A DNA stretch of 64,000 nt. Source: Candidatus Kryptoniota bacterium. GTDB taxonomy: Bacteria; Bacteroidota; Ignavibacteria; Kryptoniales; JAKASW01. Shown here piece after piece: positions 54,962-64,000 of this stretch (its first letter is position 1; the number at the start of each line of letters is the position of its first letter). Where the stretch lies: assembly GCA_024641705.1 (NCBI GenBank), contig JAHECO010000015.1:1-64000 (forward strand), given 5' to 3'. The notes beneath the pieces are model-generated. The model had not been told where the DNA came from. It ran no database searches and worked only from the letters and a program-made list of their open reading frames with translations. The position numbers and the translations under genes are program-made.

Positions 54962-56619
54962 AACACTCAACCGACGAGTTCAAGAGATTGAAGAAGGAGT
55001 GGCAGGATAAAACCTCAGGCGGCAGATTGCGGCCGGTGAAATTCACGACCGTGAGCGGCGAGCCGGTCGAAATGCTCTACACGCCGGACGACATCGCTGA
55101 GATAGATTTTGAGAACGATATAGGTTTTCCGGGCGAATTCCCATATACCCGCGGCATCCACGCGACAATGTATCGGGAAAGACTCTGGACCATGAGGCAA
55201 TTCGCCGGTTTCGGCACTCCCGAGGATTCCAACAGAAGGTACCACTATCTTCTCGAGAACGGACAGACTGGACTTAGCGTAGCATTTGACCTCCCTACGC
55301 TTATGGGTCGGGATCCCGATGACTCACTTTCCGATGGTGAGGTTGGGGTCTGCGGAGTATCGGTAAGTTCCCTGGCCGATATGGAGGTCCTCTTCAAAGG
55401 AATACCTCTCGACAAGGTCTCCACTTCAATGACGATAAATGCTCCTGCGGCAATGCTCCTGGCGTTCTACATCGTCGTGGCGGAGAAACAGGGGGTTAAG
55501 CCGGACAAGCTTCGCGGAACAATCCAGAACGACATCCTGAAGGAATACATCGCCCAGAAGGAATGGATCTACCCTCCCGAGCCCTCGATGCGCATAATCA
55601 CCGATATGTTTGGCTACACGGTCAGGGAAATGCCCAAATGGAACCCGATCTCGATTAGCGGGTACCACATACGGGAGGCGGGTTCCACGGCAGCACAAGA
55701 ACTTGCATTTACACTTGCCGACGGCTTCGCCTATGTCGAAGCCGGAATGGCTGCAGGACTTAAGGTAGATGAGTTTGTCCCCCAGTTGTCGTTCTTCTTC
55801 AATTCCCACGTTGACTTCTTCGAGGAGATCGCGAAATTCCGCGCCACTCGACGCATCTGGGCAAGGAGGATGCGGGACAAGTACGGCGCCAAGAATCCGC
55901 GTACGCTGGCGCTCAGATTCCATACACAGACTGCGGGTTGCTCACTCACGGCTCAGCAACCGGAAAACAACATAGTCAGAACAGCCTACCAGGCCCTTGC
56001 AGCGGTTCTGGGTGGGACCCAGTCGCTCCACACGAACTCGATGGACGAGACACTTGCCCTGCCGAGCGAGAAGGCTGTAACTATCGCCCTGCGGACACAG
56101 CAGATCCTCGCGTTCGAGACGGGAGTGGCTAACACCATCGATCCGCTTGCGGGGAGTTTTTTCATCGAGAGCCTGACAAACAGGATGGAGGCAATGGCCG
56201 AGGAGTACTTCGAGAAGATCGATGCCCTCGGCGGCGTAATCCCCGCAATCGGGCAGGGCTTCTTCCAGCGCGAAATCGCAGATGCGGCTTACCGCTATCA
56301 GCAGGAACTTGACAACAAGGAAAAGATCATAGTCGGGGTCAACGACTTCGTTCAGGAAGATGAACAGATCTCCATCCCCATATTGGAAATCCCGAAAGAA
56401 GTTGAGACTAAGCAGCGGCAGAGGATCGCAGAAGTGAGGTCAAGCCGGAATGAAGCTGAAGTGAGGGCTGCTCTGGAAAGCCTCCAGGCCGCTACCCGGA
56501 ACGGGAGCAACCTCATGCCTGAGCTGATCAAGGCGACGCGCGCCTATGCTACGCTCGGAGAAATGTGCGAGACCCTCAAGGAAGTCTTCGGAGTCTACGA
56601 AGAGCCGGTTGTGTTCTAA
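54958..56619 (+). CDS. methylmalonyl-CoA mutase catalytic subunit, lacking the B12 domain
   Basis: Catalytic TIM-barrel chain of an acyl-CoA mutase. Tyr in GIHATMY and Arg in EPSMRIITD match the methylmalonyl-CoA-type pocket (isobutyryl-CoA mutases have other residues there). Other conserved segments are [31 protein letters not shown] and [13 protein letters not shown]. At 553 aa it ends before the cobalamin-binding domain, so a separate small B12-binding subunit must act with it, as in archaeal and many Bacteroidota enzymes; none is in the window. It interconverts methylmalonyl-CoA and succinyl-CoA. Confidence 0.92.
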   Translation: MKHSTDEFKRLKKEWQDKTSGGRLRPVKFTTVSGEPVEMLYTPDDIAEIDFENDIGFPGEFPYTRGIHATMYRERLWTMRQFAGFGTPEDSNRRYHYLLENGQTGLSVAFDLPTLMGRDPDDSLSDGEVGVCGVSVSSLADMEVLFKGIPLDKVSTSMTINAPAAMLLAFYIVVAEKQGVKPDKLRGTIQNDILKEYIAQKEWIYPPEPSMRIITDMFGYTVREMPKWNPISISGYHIREAGSTAAQELAFTLADGFAYVEAGMAAGLKVDEFVPQLSFFFNSHVDFFEEIAKFRATRRIWARRMRDKYGAKNPRTLALRFHTQTAGCSLTAQQPENNIVRTAYQALAAVLGGTQSLHTNSMDETLALPSEKAVTIALRTQQILAFETGVANTIDPLAGSFFIESLTNRMEAMAEEYFEKIDALGGVIPAIGQGFFQREIADAAYRYQQELDNKEKIIVGVNDFVQEDEQISIPILEIPKEVETKQRQRIAEVRSSRNEAEVRAALESLQAATRNGSNLMPELIKATRAYATLGEMCETLKEVFGVYEEPVVF

Positions 56620-56715
56620 GCCACTCCAGTATTCCCTGAAAAATCCGATATTTACCTTGTAGCAAAGGTAAGTCTTAGTAGTATCGTCAGTTTCGGCGAA
56701 CAGTTAAACTTCTTC

Positions 56716-56746
56716 TTGACAAAGCCGCCCATCAGGCATATATTTG
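56716..56746 (+). promoter_or_regulatory. strong putative promoter of the LysM transglycosylase gene
   Basis: TTGACA, 17-nt spacer, TATATTTG. The -35 is perfect, and the -10 satisfies both TATAAT-like and TAnnTTTG forms. It lies 19 nt before the ATG. Confidence 0.8.
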
Positions 56747-56764
56747 TGAGTATTTTTCAATTCA

Positions 56765-58906
56765 ATGAGGCAAATGCTTAGGAATCGCATAGTTTTACTG
56801 GTTCTGGGGGGCTTGTTAGTTTCGGTCTCTTTCTCGTGTTCATCCAACAGAGAACTTGAGAAGCCATCCCAGAATGAGGCAAGGAACCAGCTCGACACGA
56901 TGAGTCTCAAGACATCCATCGAATTGAGCCGCCGTGCCATCGTGCAACAGACCAAGCTCACGTCGCTTTATCGGTATGGTATAGACTCCATCGTAACAGA
57001 CGACGATGCGGTCGACCGGCTGATGGGGATAGCAAACCAACATTACCAGGACGCGCTCAGAATGCAGGGCCTTGGGTCGCAGGACTCATCCGCTATAGAA
57101 TTTGAAAATGCAATCGACGTACTGAACGACCTCAGCTACTACCCGGGAATAGAGGACAATAAAGACTTCGTAGATTTGAGCCAGAAAATTATCGGCGATT
57201 ACGAGAAGTATATTTCCACCATCCAGAACCTTGGCCCCGGAACTTCGGTATTTGCCCTTCAGGAGAAACTCTCACAGATAGTGGATTCAATAAACGTGAC
57301 CGGCACGAAGTTCCCCGAGCCGGAGCAGGTCACGACCACGATCCCCCTCGTGATGAACCGGTACGTCGAGCAGAACATCGAGTTCTTCACCACCCGGGGA
57401 AGGTGGCACATGCAGGATTGGATATACCGGTCTGGAAGATACATCCCCATGATGAAGAAGATTTTCATGGAGGATTCTCTCCCTCCCGAAATTGCGTACC
57501 TCTCGATGCCGGAGAGCGGACTGAACCCGGGCGCCCGTTCATGGGCGAGGGCCGTCGGGCTCTGGCAATTCATACGATCGACCGGCAACCTGTACGGCCT
57601 GCATTCGAACTGGTGGTATGATGAAAGGCGCAATCCCATCAAGGCAACTGAGGCCGCGGCGGAGCACCTGAAGGATCTTTATTCCGATTATGGAGATTGG
57701 TACCTGGCAATCGCGGCGTATAACTGCGGTACACGCTCGGTGGACAGGGCTATCAGGCGCAGCCGGGGACACAGGGATTTCTGGAAGATAAAGCGTTTCC
57801 TGCCGCGCGAAACCAGGAACTACGTTCCGCAATACATAGCAGTCACGCTTATTGCAATGAACCCGGAGGAATACGGCTTTGTCGACAGCGTCGCGGCTCC
57901 CCTTCCCCCGTGCGATACGGTTAAGATACCGGACAGCGTCGACCTTAAGGTTCTGGCGGACGCGACCGGTATGAGCTACGAGTCTCTCAGGGCACTGAAT
58001 CCGGAGCTAGTCCACGGCGTGACCCCGCCGAACTTCGACGGCGACGGCTACCCGCTCCTCGTCCCCAAAGGGATGGGGCCCGTATTTGCCGCCGACTACC
58101 AGAAGCTTCCGGAATCGGCCAGGTTGACGTGGACCTTCCACACGGTAAGAGGCGGCGAGACTTTGTGGGGCATTGCCCGAAGGTACAGGGTCAGTCTCGC
58201 CTCGCTCAGACTTGCCAACGATCTCTCCTGGAGAACACACCGCGTCCGCCCGGGAAGCCTCCTCATCATTCCGGTAAGAAGCTCCTACTATGCAAGGGAA
58301 GGAAAATCCGCCGGTGACAGGATCGCCTCCGCGCGCGAGATTCCCGGCGAGCGCAACGCAACGATCCACGTCGTAGGGCGCGGTGAGACACTCAGCGGAA
58401 TTGCACAGGCTTACGGCACGACGGTCGCCGCCATCAAGAGACTCAACCATCTCCGCAGCTCTTTCATCAGGCCGAAAATGCGGCTTCTCGTCACCGCGCC
58501 TGTAAGAAGCCGTTCGGCTGTAAAGAGCAGGCAGGTCGTTGCGGCAGCGCAGCAGCCTTCACAGTCATCGAGCAGCTTCCACAGGGTGAGAAGGGGCGAG
58601 AACCTCACCACGATTGCATCCAGCTACGGAGTAACCGTGGCCGATTTGAAGGATTGGAACAACCTCGCCGGCAGCAGGATCAAAGCCGGTCAGCGACTGC
58701 GCGTCGCAGGACCGTCCGCGACAGATCCCAAGGGCGGAAACATGATCGCAGAGTCGTCGGATTCGAAGACGATTTACAGGGTCAGGAGAGGCGATTCGCT
58801 CTGGAGCATCGCGAGGAAATTCGGCGTCAGCCTCGACAAGCTCAAGGAATGGAACGACACCGATCCCGATATCCGTCCCGGTCAGAGGCTCGTAATCTAT
58901 AATTAG
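56765..58906 (+). CDS. mltD: membrane-bound lytic murein transglycosylase D-like lipoprotein with four LysM domains
   Basis: The N-terminal signal ends VSFSC, a lipobox-like site, so the enzyme is probably lipid-anchored. A helical region leads to the SLT catalytic domain at about 205-340 with the catalytic Glu in MPESGLNPGARSWARAVGLWQF and IAAYNCGTRSVDRAI. Four LysM peptidoglycan-binding modules follow (FHTVRGGETLWGIARRY; IHVVGRGETLSGIAQAYG; FHRVRRGENLTTIASSYG; YRVRRGDSLWSIARKFG). 713 aa. It cleaves glycan strands with 1,6-anhydro ring formation. Four LysM copies are more than E. coli MltD carries. The LOG gene follows after 5 nt. Confidence 0.94.
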   Translation: MRQMLRNRIVLLVLGGLLVSVSFSCSSNRELEKPSQNEARNQLDTMSLKTSIELSRRAIVQQTKLTSLYRYGIDSIVTDDDAVDRLMGIANQHYQDALRMQGLGSQDSSAIEFENAIDVLNDLSYYPGIEDNKDFVDLSQKIIGDYEKYISTIQNLGPGTSVFALQEKLSQIVDSINVTGTKFPEPEQVTTTIPLVMNRYVEQNIEFFTTRGRWHMQDWIYRSGRYIPMMKKIFMEDSLPPEIAYLSMPESGLNPGARSWARAVGLWQFIRSTGNLYGLHSNWWYDERRNPIKATEAAAEHLKDLYSDYGDWYLAIAAYNCGTRSVDRAIRRSRGHRDFWKIKRFLPRETRNYVPQYIAVTLIAMNPEEYGFVDSVAAPLPPCDTVKIPDSVDLKVLADATGMSYESLRALNPELVHGVTPPNFDGDGYPLLVPKGMGPVFAADYQKLPESARLTWTFHTVRGGETLWGIARRYRVSLASLRLANDLSWRTHRVRPGSLLIIPVRSSYYAREGKSAGDRIASAREIPGERNATIHVVGRGETLSGIAQAYGTTVAAIKRLNHLRSSFIRPKMRLLVTAPVRSRSAVKSRQVVAAAQQPSQSSSSFHRVRRGENLTTIASSYGVTVADLKDWNNLAGSRIKAGQRLRVAGPSATDPKGGNMIAESSDSKTIYRVRRGDSLWSIARKFGVSLDKLKEWNDTDPDIRPGQRLVIYN

Positions 58907-58911
58907 GTCTA

Positions 58912-59484
58912 GTGTCTGAAATCGGATTTTCCGAATCAGTTATACCCGGAAAGATCGTAACGATCTTCGGGAGCAGCAAGCCGGTAGAGGGTTCCCCAGA
59001 GTATGAAGATGCTTTGCTGGTTGGTGAACGTCTGGCTTCGGCCGGCATATCGGTGTGTACGGGCGGTTACGGGGGGACAATGGAAGCCGTGTCGAAGGGG
59101 GCCTCAAAATTTGATGTCAAAATCATTGGTGTAACTTCCGCCGTATTCTCCCCCAACCCGAATGAACATGTGAACGTGCAGATCCACACGCGGACACTTT
59201 ACGAGCGCCTTGAGAAGCTCGTGGAGCTGGGCGACGGCTACATGATACTGAAAGGTGGAACAGGAACTCTCGTCGAGTTCGCGATGGTATGGGAACTGAT
59301 GAACAAGAAGATGATCACAGGGAAACCGATCATTGCGGTGACCGGATTCTGGAAACCTGTGGTGGACCTTCTTGGCCAGGAACTCGAGGCAGAGAGACTC
59401 GGGTCGTGCGCCCAGTACGTAAGTATAGCCGGTGATGCGTCGAAAGCGGCGGAAATGATGATAAAATCGCTTACCGCTGAGTAG
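58912..59484 (+). CDS. LOG/TIGR00725-type Rossmann protein
   Basis: A 190-aa Rossmann-fold protein related to the so-called lysine-decarboxylase-like (LOG) family, whose best-known members release free cytokinin bases or split nucleotide monophosphates. Motifs: FGSSKPVEGSPEYEDALLVG, GGYGGTMEAVSKGA and ILKGGTGTLVEFAMVWEL. The diagnostic PGGxGTxxE reads KGGTGTLVE, lacking the Pro. It begins with GTG 5 nt after the transglycosylase stop. Its activity here is unknown. Confidence 0.82.
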   Translation: MSEIGFSESVIPGKIVTIFGSSKPVEGSPEYEDALLVGERLASAGISVCTGGYGGTMEAVSKGASKFDVKIIGVTSAVFSPNPNEHVNVQIHTRTLYERLEKLVELGDGYMILKGGTGTLVEFAMVWELMNKKMITGKPIIAVTGFWKPVVDLLGQELEAERLGSCAQYVSIAGDASKAAEMMIKSLTAE

Positions 59485-59499
59485 CACGCCCCACAACGT

Positions 59500-60447
59500 C
59501 TACGAACCCGCAAAAACTCCGGCGATCTTCTCGGCCACATCTCCGGCTGTTTTCCCATCCGCATTCACCCAGATTATCCGTGTATCCTTCCTGAACCATG
59601 TCATCTGCCGTTTGGCATATCGTCTCGTGTTCGTCTTGATGAGATCGACCATATCCTCAAACCTTATCTCCCCCCGTACGTAGGCGATCGCCTCTTTGTA
59701 GCCGACAGTTTGAAGAGCATTCAGTCCGGGATCGAAACCTCTCCGCAGAAGTTCCTTTACCTCTTCGATGAGGCCGGCGGCAATCATGTCATCGACACGT
59801 CTCTCAATTCGCCCGTAGAGTTCTTTCCTTTCCAGCAGTATACCGAACTGAAGCGTCTCGAATGAGGGTGCCTGTGTCAGCTCGGCCCTGAGCACGGAGA
59901 TCGGCTTGCCCGTGGAGTGGTACACCTCGAGCGCGCGCAAAATACGTTTGTAATTCTGCGGGATCAGTCCCTTCGCGGCTGCCGGGTCAACCTTCTTCAA
60001 CTCTTCCAGAAGTCTTGCCGCCCCTTCAGTTTTCAACCTGGACCGCAGCTCCAGTCTCACCTCCGGCTCGATCTCGGGCGCATCAAAGAGACCGTCTATC
60101 GCCGCGCGAAGGTAGAGTCCCGACCCTCCCACAAGAATCGGCGCATGTTTTCTCGCCAGTATCCCGGCGACCGCATCACGCGCGAGCTTGCCAAATCTTC
60201 CGGCGCTGACTTCTTCGTCGAGGGGAACCAGATCAACGAGGTGGTGCGGTACTTCGCGCAGCTCACGGGCCGTGGGCTTGGCGGTACCGATGTTTATCAG
60301 CCTGTATATCTGTCTCGAATCGGCAGAGACTATCTCTCCGCCAACGAGCTTAGCGAGCTCGATGCCGATCCGGGTTTTGCCGCTGCATGTCGGACCGACG
60401 ACGGCAATGACAATATCCCGTCTCGCGGCGACGCGGCCGTCAGCCAT
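59500..60447 (-). CDS. miaA: tRNA dimethylallyltransferase
   Basis: MiaA isopentenylates N6 of A37 in tRNAs that read codons starting with U. P-loop GPTCSGKTRIGIELA near 14; substrate motifs SADSRQIYRLINIGTAKPT, PHHLVDLV, GGSGLYLRAAIDGLF; C-terminal tRNA-binding part TRRYAKRQMTWFRKD. 315 aa. It overlaps pcm by 8 nt and closes the folP-cdaA-GT2-pcm-miaA chain. Its 3' end faces the LOG gene with only 15 nt between stops. Confidence 0.97.
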   Translation of the reverse strand: MADGRVAARRDIVIAVVGPTCSGKTRIGIELAKLVGGEIVSADSRQIYRLINIGTAKPTARELREVPHHLVDLVPLDEEVSAGRFGKLARDAVAGILARKHAPILVGGSGLYLRAAIDGLFDAPEIEPEVRLELRSRLKTEGAARLLEELKKVDPAAAKGLIPQNYKRILRALEVYHSTGKPISVLRAELTQAPSFETLQFGILLERKELYGRIERRVDDMIAAGLIEEVKELLRRGFDPGLNALQTVGYKEAIAYVRGEIRFEDMVDLIKTNTRRYAKRQMTWFRKDTRIIWVNADGKTAGDVAEKIAGVFAGS

Positions 60448-61111
60448 CGGTTTCGGGCCAGCCGTCCCTGCCGATCAACGGAACAAATTTGAAATCAGAT
60501 TTGTCTTCTACCGTGTAATCGTTGCTTTCGCTCTTCTTGGTGACCACCTTGAGCTGCTGAAAATCATGAGATCCCACCGGCACGATAAGCCTCCCTCCGA
60601 CCTTGAGCTGCTCCACCAGTGTTTTCGGTATCTCCGGCCCGCCGGCTGTTACCACGATGCCGTCGAACGGAGCGAACTCCTTCCAACCGATCGTGCCGTC
60701 GCTGGACTTGGAGACGTACCTGACGTTCATGCCGTCAAGAGCCTGGCGCGCAGTTTTCAACAGTGAAGGGATCCGTTCGATGGTGAATACTCTCGCGCCC
60801 AATACAGCAAGGACCGCAGCCTGGTACCCGCTTCCGGTGCCTATCTCAAGTATTTTGTCATCATCTTTGACGCGCAGCGCTTCGGTCATGATGGCCACGG
60901 TGAACGGCTGCGATATCGTCTGCCCCTCTCCGATCGGGAGGGCGGCGTCGTCGTAGGCGTGGCTGCGGAGCGGTATCGGAACAAACAAATGTCTCTCCAC
61001 TTTCAGCATAGCTGAAAGGACGCGCTCGTCGGAGATCCCGCGGTCGCCGAGTAGGCGCACCATGTCCTCGCGGGCCTCCCGGTACTTGTCAAGAAGTCCG
61101 GATTTTACCAT
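60440..61111 (-). CDS. pcm: protein-L-isoaspartate O-methyltransferase
   Basis: SAM-dependent repair enzyme that methylates isoaspartyl residues so they revert to aspartate. The SAM-binding motif ILEIGTGSGYQAAVLA, the preceding LPIGEGQTISQPFTVAIMTE and the later FDGIVVTAGGPEIP with VGGRLIVPVG are all conserved. 223 aa. It overlaps both neighbours (GT2 by 23 nt, miaA by 8 nt). Confidence 0.96.
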   Translation of the reverse strand: MVKSGLLDKYREAREDMVRLLGDRGISDERVLSAMLKVERHLFVPIPLRSHAYDDAALPIGEGQTISQPFTVAIMTEALRVKDDDKILEIGTGSGYQAAVLAVLGARVFTIERIPSLLKTARQALDGMNVRYVSKSSDGTIGWKEFAPFDGIVVTAGGPEIPKTLVEQLKVGGRLIVPVGSHDFQQLKVVTKKSESNDYTVEDKSDFKFVPLIGRDGWPETDG

Positions 61112-61775
61112 TCATTATCGGGAAAGATTTCAGGTAGACTTTTATGAAACGAAGAATATCTATTACTCGCATGCTGCTCTTGGAACCGTTGTATATCGTC
61201 CTAATCGGCACGAACCCGACCCGGTAGCCTTCAATCGCCGCCTTGAGGAGCATGTCCGACTCGTAATCGAAATGGCGGCAGCGTGAGTCGATGGCTCTTA
61301 GAACCCTCGCCCTGTAAAGACGATAGCCGCATTGACTGTCTTCGATGGTGGCCCCGGTACGCGACGCAATGATCCTGGAAGTCAGTGTATTCGAGATGAC
61401 TCTGTGAACGGGCATGGTCTCTTTGGAAATATTGCGCTTGCCGATGACGATATCGAGCCCGGATGCCGCCGCTATGAACTTAGGTATCTCGGCCGGGTCA
61501 TGCTGTAAATCGGAATCTATGGTGAGAATGAGTTCGTAGTTCAGCCCGAGTGCCTTCATCACGCCGTCCCTTAGCGCGGTGCCCTTCCCCCTCCTCACTA
61601 CATGCCGCAACACCCAAACCCCGAGATCACGTGCGATGAATTCTGTCTGATCGCTCGAACCGTCGTCCACAACGAAGATGTTCTCGGCCGTAACGTATTT
61701 TGAAACCTCCGCCACTAGTTCACCGATTGTGGCCGCGGCATTGTAAGCTGGTATGACGACAGCAACCTTACGCAT
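61089..61775 (-). CDS. family 2 glycosyltransferase (DPM1/Ppm1-like)
   Basis: Inverting GT-A glycosyltransferase of 228 aa. N-terminal VVIPAYNAAATIGELVAEV, VVDDGSSDQT, and the metal-binding DxD in LTIDSDLQHDPAEI, as in dolichol- or polyprenyl-phosphate mannosyltransferases. It has no membrane anchor, so it is a soluble or peripheral enzyme. The sugar and acceptor are unknown; a polyprenyl-phosphate acceptor is inferred from the family. It overlaps cdaA by 8 nt and pcm by 23 nt. Confidence 0.9.
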   Translation of the reverse strand: MRKVAVVIPAYNAAATIGELVAEVSKYVTAENIFVVDDGSSDQTEFIARDLGVWVLRHVVRRGKGTALRDGVMKALGLNYELILTIDSDLQHDPAEIPKFIAAASGLDIVIGKRNISKETMPVHRVISNTLTSRIIASRTGATIEDSQCGYRLYRARVLRAIDSRCRHFDYESDMLLKAAIEGYRVGFVPIRTIYNGSKSSMRVIDILRFIKVYLKSFPIMNGKIRTS

Positions 61776-62583
61776 CTTCCGTCGCGTGTTTGAGAATCGA
61801 TTTAGCTCCCTTATCCGACGGCCGCGGGAGAGTCTCTTTCAGTCTGCGGCGCAATCCTTCCGGAGACAGACCCCGTGTCAGGGTACCGTCTTCAGCGACA
61901 GAGATTGTGCCTGTTTCCTCAGAGACTATGACGACCAGCGAATCCGACTGTTCCGAAAGTCCCAGCCCTGCCCGGTGGCGCATCCCGAGCACGTAGCCGC
62001 TAATCTTCGTCGTGGAGCTCAGTGGAAGAGTGCACCGCGCAGCCTCGATAGTATCTCCCCTCACCACGACGGCGCCGTCATGAAGCGGTGCTTTGGGGTT
62101 GAAGACCGACACGAGCAGCCCCTTGGAGACCTTGGCACGGAGTTCCTCCCCCGTCTCTATGATTGTTCGCAGTGCGCTTCCTCTTGCTATCACGATGAGT
62201 GCACCGTGTTGCCTGTTGCTCAGTTCTGCAGCGGCGTCGGCTATCTCGTCGACGGTCTCGCTAATGTCTATGTGTATGAAGAACCGGACGAAACTGTTCT
62301 TGCCGAAATATAGGAACAGCCTGCGCAGTTCAGGCTGGAACAGGACGATGAACGCGATGACCCAGATATTTGTCAACGTGCCGAGCAGCCAACCAAGGGC
62401 GCGCATCCCCAGAGCCTGGGCCGCAAACGACAGCGCGAGTATCATGAGCAGGCCGATGAATATCTGCGCCGCTACAGTTCCGCGCATGACTTGGTAGAGC
62501 TTGTAGAAGATGAAGGACACTATCGCCATATCGACGATGTCTATCAGCGAAACCGTTATAAACCCTATGTGGAAAAGATCCAT
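61768..62583 (-). CDS. cdaA: diadenylate cyclase CdaA
   Basis: Membrane diadenylate cyclase making c-di-AMP from two ATP. Three N-terminal membrane helices (about 10-28, 36-53, 60-82) are followed by a DisA_N catalytic domain with the active-site motifs DGAVVVRGD and GMRHRAGLGLSE. 271 aa. In Firmicutes CdaA is linked to glmM and controls potassium and turgor; here it sits after folP and before a glycosyltransferase gene. No c-di-AMP phosphodiesterase is in the window. Confidence 0.95.
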   Translation of the reverse strand: MDLFHIGFITVSLIDIVDMAIVSFIFYKLYQVMRGTVAAQIFIGLLMILALSFAAQALGMRALGWLLGTLTNIWVIAFIVLFQPELRRLFLYFGKNSFVRFFIHIDISETVDEIADAAAELSNRQHGALIVIARGSALRTIIETGEELRAKVSKGLLVSVFNPKAPLHDGAVVVRGDTIEAARCTLPLSSTTKISGYVLGMRHRAGLGLSEQSDSLVVIVSEETGTISVAEDGTLTRGLSPEGLRRRLKETLPRPSDKGAKSILKHATEDA

Positions 62584-62665
62584 CTGCCCAGTCCTCTTTA
62601 TGATTGGACACCGTTATCGCCCGAAACCGGAGCGAATGGAAGTACGTGGGGTTCTAGAACCGACA

Positions 62666-63523
62666 TCAGATCCTCTGCCTCCTTATGGCATCTGCGACGA
62701 GAGCTACCCGCCGCATCTCGCGCACGTCGTGGACCCGTACGACATCGGCCCCGTGGAGGATGCTTGCCGTGACCGCCGCTGCCGTGCCTTCGAGCCTTGC
62801 CTCAACCGGAGTCTCCAGTATCCTGCCGATAAACGACTTCCTCGAAACACCGATCAATATCGGCACACCGATACTCCTGAACTCTTCTAGACGGTTTATC
62901 AGCTCGAGATTGTGATCAGCAGTCTTCCCGAACCCGATGCCCGGGTCGATCATGACCTGATTTATCCCAGCGGACCTGGCCTTCTCCACAGCTTTTGCAA
63001 GGTAGTCATATATCTCAACTATGAGATCGTCGTAGTGAGGGTCGGCCTGCATGTTTTTCGGCGTGCCCTTGATATGCATGATCACGACGGACGCACCGGC
63101 CTCTGCGATGATATCGGTCATCTTCGGATCGCCGTGAAGACCGGTAATATCGTTGACGATATTCGCGCCAGCCTTGAGGGCTTCCCTCGCAACCTCCGAC
63201 TTGTAGGTATCAATAGACAACGGGAGTTTTGTCTTCTGCCTTACCTTGGTTATCACAGGAACGACTCTCCGTGTCTCCTCCGCGGCGGGTATCTGGTCCG
63301 CGCCCGGCCGGGTCGATTCTCCGCCGATATCGATTATGTCCACTCCATCCTTGATCATTTGGAACGCATGAAGGACGGCGTCGGTCTGGTCGAAGAATCT
63401 TCCTCCATCTGAGAATGAATCCGGTGTTACATTCAGTATTCCCATCAGGTAGGTCCGTGTGGCGAACTCAAATCTTGTTTCACCCAGCTGATATGCGAGA
63501 ATCGGCGAAGTTTTTTCCATCAT
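62666..63523 (-). CDS. folP: dihydropteroate synthase
   Basis: Condenses p-aminobenzoate with the pterin diphosphate in folate synthesis; the target of sulfonamides. Motifs: MGILNVTPDSFSDGG, DIGGESTRPGA, LSIDTYKSEVAREALKAGANIVNDITG and IDPGIGFGKTADHNLEL. 285 aa. The first ATG (63523) or the one 3 nt later may be used; AAGGT lies directly before. First gene of the chain that continues into cdaA 82 nt later. Confidence 0.97.
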   Translation of the reverse strand: MMEKTSPILAYQLGETRFEFATRTYLMGILNVTPDSFSDGGRFFDQTDAVLHAFQMIKDGVDIIDIGGESTRPGADQIPAAEETRRVVPVITKVRQKTKLPLSIDTYKSEVAREALKAGANIVNDITGLHGDPKMTDIIAEAGASVVIMHIKGTPKNMQADPHYDDLIVEIYDYLAKAVEKARSAGINQVMIDPGIGFGKTADHNLELINRLEEFRSIGVPILIGVSRKSFIGRILETPVEARLEGTAAAVTASILHGADVVRVHDVREMRRVALVADAIRRQRI

Positions 63524-63720
63524 ACCTTAATAAATATAATCAGAAGATGTTGGAATTTCATTGATTCGTATCAGAGTCGTTAAGATTCCCTCAGAGACCA
63601 CGAAAACCGATCCCAGGGCTTACAGAAGAGATGGTCAATATCCCTGTTGTAACGGAGAACTGCATTTTTGCGGCGTACTTGGCAGGGCGATCGACCTGTT
63701 CCGGAAGCGGTCATGGCGAC

Positions 63721-63752
63721 TTGTTTTTACGTCCCCGGAAAGCTATCTTTTG
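63721..63752 (+). promoter_or_regulatory. putative promoter of rpsU
   Basis: TTGTTT, 17-nt spacer, TATCTTTTG, about 35 nt before the TTG start of rpsU. The rest of 63524-63720 shows nothing else. Confidence 0.55.
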
Positions 63753-63788
63753 CCAGTAGTTCATTAAAAACAAAGGAAGGTGATTTGA

Positions 63789-63983
63789 TTGGTCGGCGTC
63801 ATTGTCCAGGAAAATGAGCCGATCGACAGAGCACTGAGGCGTTTCAAGAAGAAATATGAGCGCTCCGGAATTCTTAAAGAGTTCAAGAAACGGACGTACT
63901 TCACGAAACCTTCAGTCCGCAAGCGAATGAAGCGCGTAAAAGCTATACGTCGCTCTCAGAAACTTGCATCGGAACTCGGTTGA
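63789..63983 (+). CDS. rpsU: 30S ribosomal protein S21
   Basis: Small basic 64-aa protein of the 30S subunit near the mRNA exit, helping initiation. The sequence VIVQENEPIDRALRRFKKKY, then KRTYFTKPSVRKRMKR, is typical S21. The start is TTG (63789), with AAGGAAGGTG spaced 6-7 nt upstream; no ATG is available before the conserved region. Its usual partners dnaG and rpoD may lie beyond the window. Confidence 0.95.
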   Translation: MVGVIVQENEPIDRALRRFKKKYERSGILKEFKKRTYFTKPSVRKRMKRVKAIRRSQKLASELG

Positions 63984-64000
63984 TACGGAATTCGTCCCGG

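Noticed and set aside
63561-63767. 68-aa plus-strand frame upstream of rpsU
   Set aside because: No ribosome-binding site, no recognisable family, and it spans the proposed rpsU promoter.

Overview
The window is a gene-dense bacterial chromosome segment of moderate GC. It looks like the Bacteroidota/Chlorobiota/Ignavibacteriota side of the FCB group. The reasons are several secreted beta-barrel proteins ending in Phe, a DUF5916-type outer-membrane protein, a UbiA prenyltransferase of the geranylgeranylglyceryl-phosphate type, a B12-domain-less methylmalonyl-CoA mutase subunit, and promoters whose -10 region reads TAnnTTT(G), close to the Bacteroidota -7 box. Unlike many Bacteroidota, most genes also carry good Shine-Dalgarno sequences, and several start with TTG. 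The phylum is an inference; no rRNA gene is present.

Layout: 1-775 holds no gene I can support. Then come obgE, an unknown gene and a giant TPR protein (minus strand); the sdhCDAB operon (minus) divergent from sucAB (plus); galT and an AlkD-like gene (minus); a split carbamoyl-phosphate synthase large subunit (two plus-strand genes in one frame); and an envelope cluster of Omp85 protein, prenyltransferase, M1 aminopeptidase and DUF5916 protein (plus). From 27.4 to 31.3 kb on the minus strand lie a lipoprotein, a PspC protein and a three-gene redox operon: cupredoxin, Cyc2-like cytochrome-porin and diheme lipoprotein cytochrome c. A coiled-coil response regulator and phoB-phoR-phoU follow, then three tRNA genes (Cys, Gly, Pro). 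tilS-hpt-ftsH and a lipid-kinase-like gene read plus. aag, ruvB, a four-gene secreted/FecR/beta-barrel/CHASE2-cyclase operon, rseP and dxr read minus. A membrane protein with a methylmalonyl-CoA mutase subunit, then a LysM transglycosylase with a LOG-family gene, read plus. folP-cdaA-GT2-pcm-miaA form a tightly overlapping minus-strand chain, and rpsU closes the window.

How the genes work together: sdhCDAB and sucAB give two consecutive TCA-cycle steps from one divergent control region. The redox operon could carry electrons between the outer membrane and the periplasm. The FecR/barrel/cyclase operon looks like an envelope-to-cAMP signalling unit. PhoB-PhoR-PhoU is a phosphate-responsive circuit, and CdaA makes c-di-AMP. 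The most unusual points are the Cyc2-like redox operon, the FecR-barrel-CHASE2 cyclase operon, the split carB with two in-frame UGA codons, a 129-bp interspersed repeat present twice, and a recurring promoter pattern (TTGnnn, 17 bp, TAnnTT) found upstream of more than ten genes, two of which would be leaderless or nearly so.
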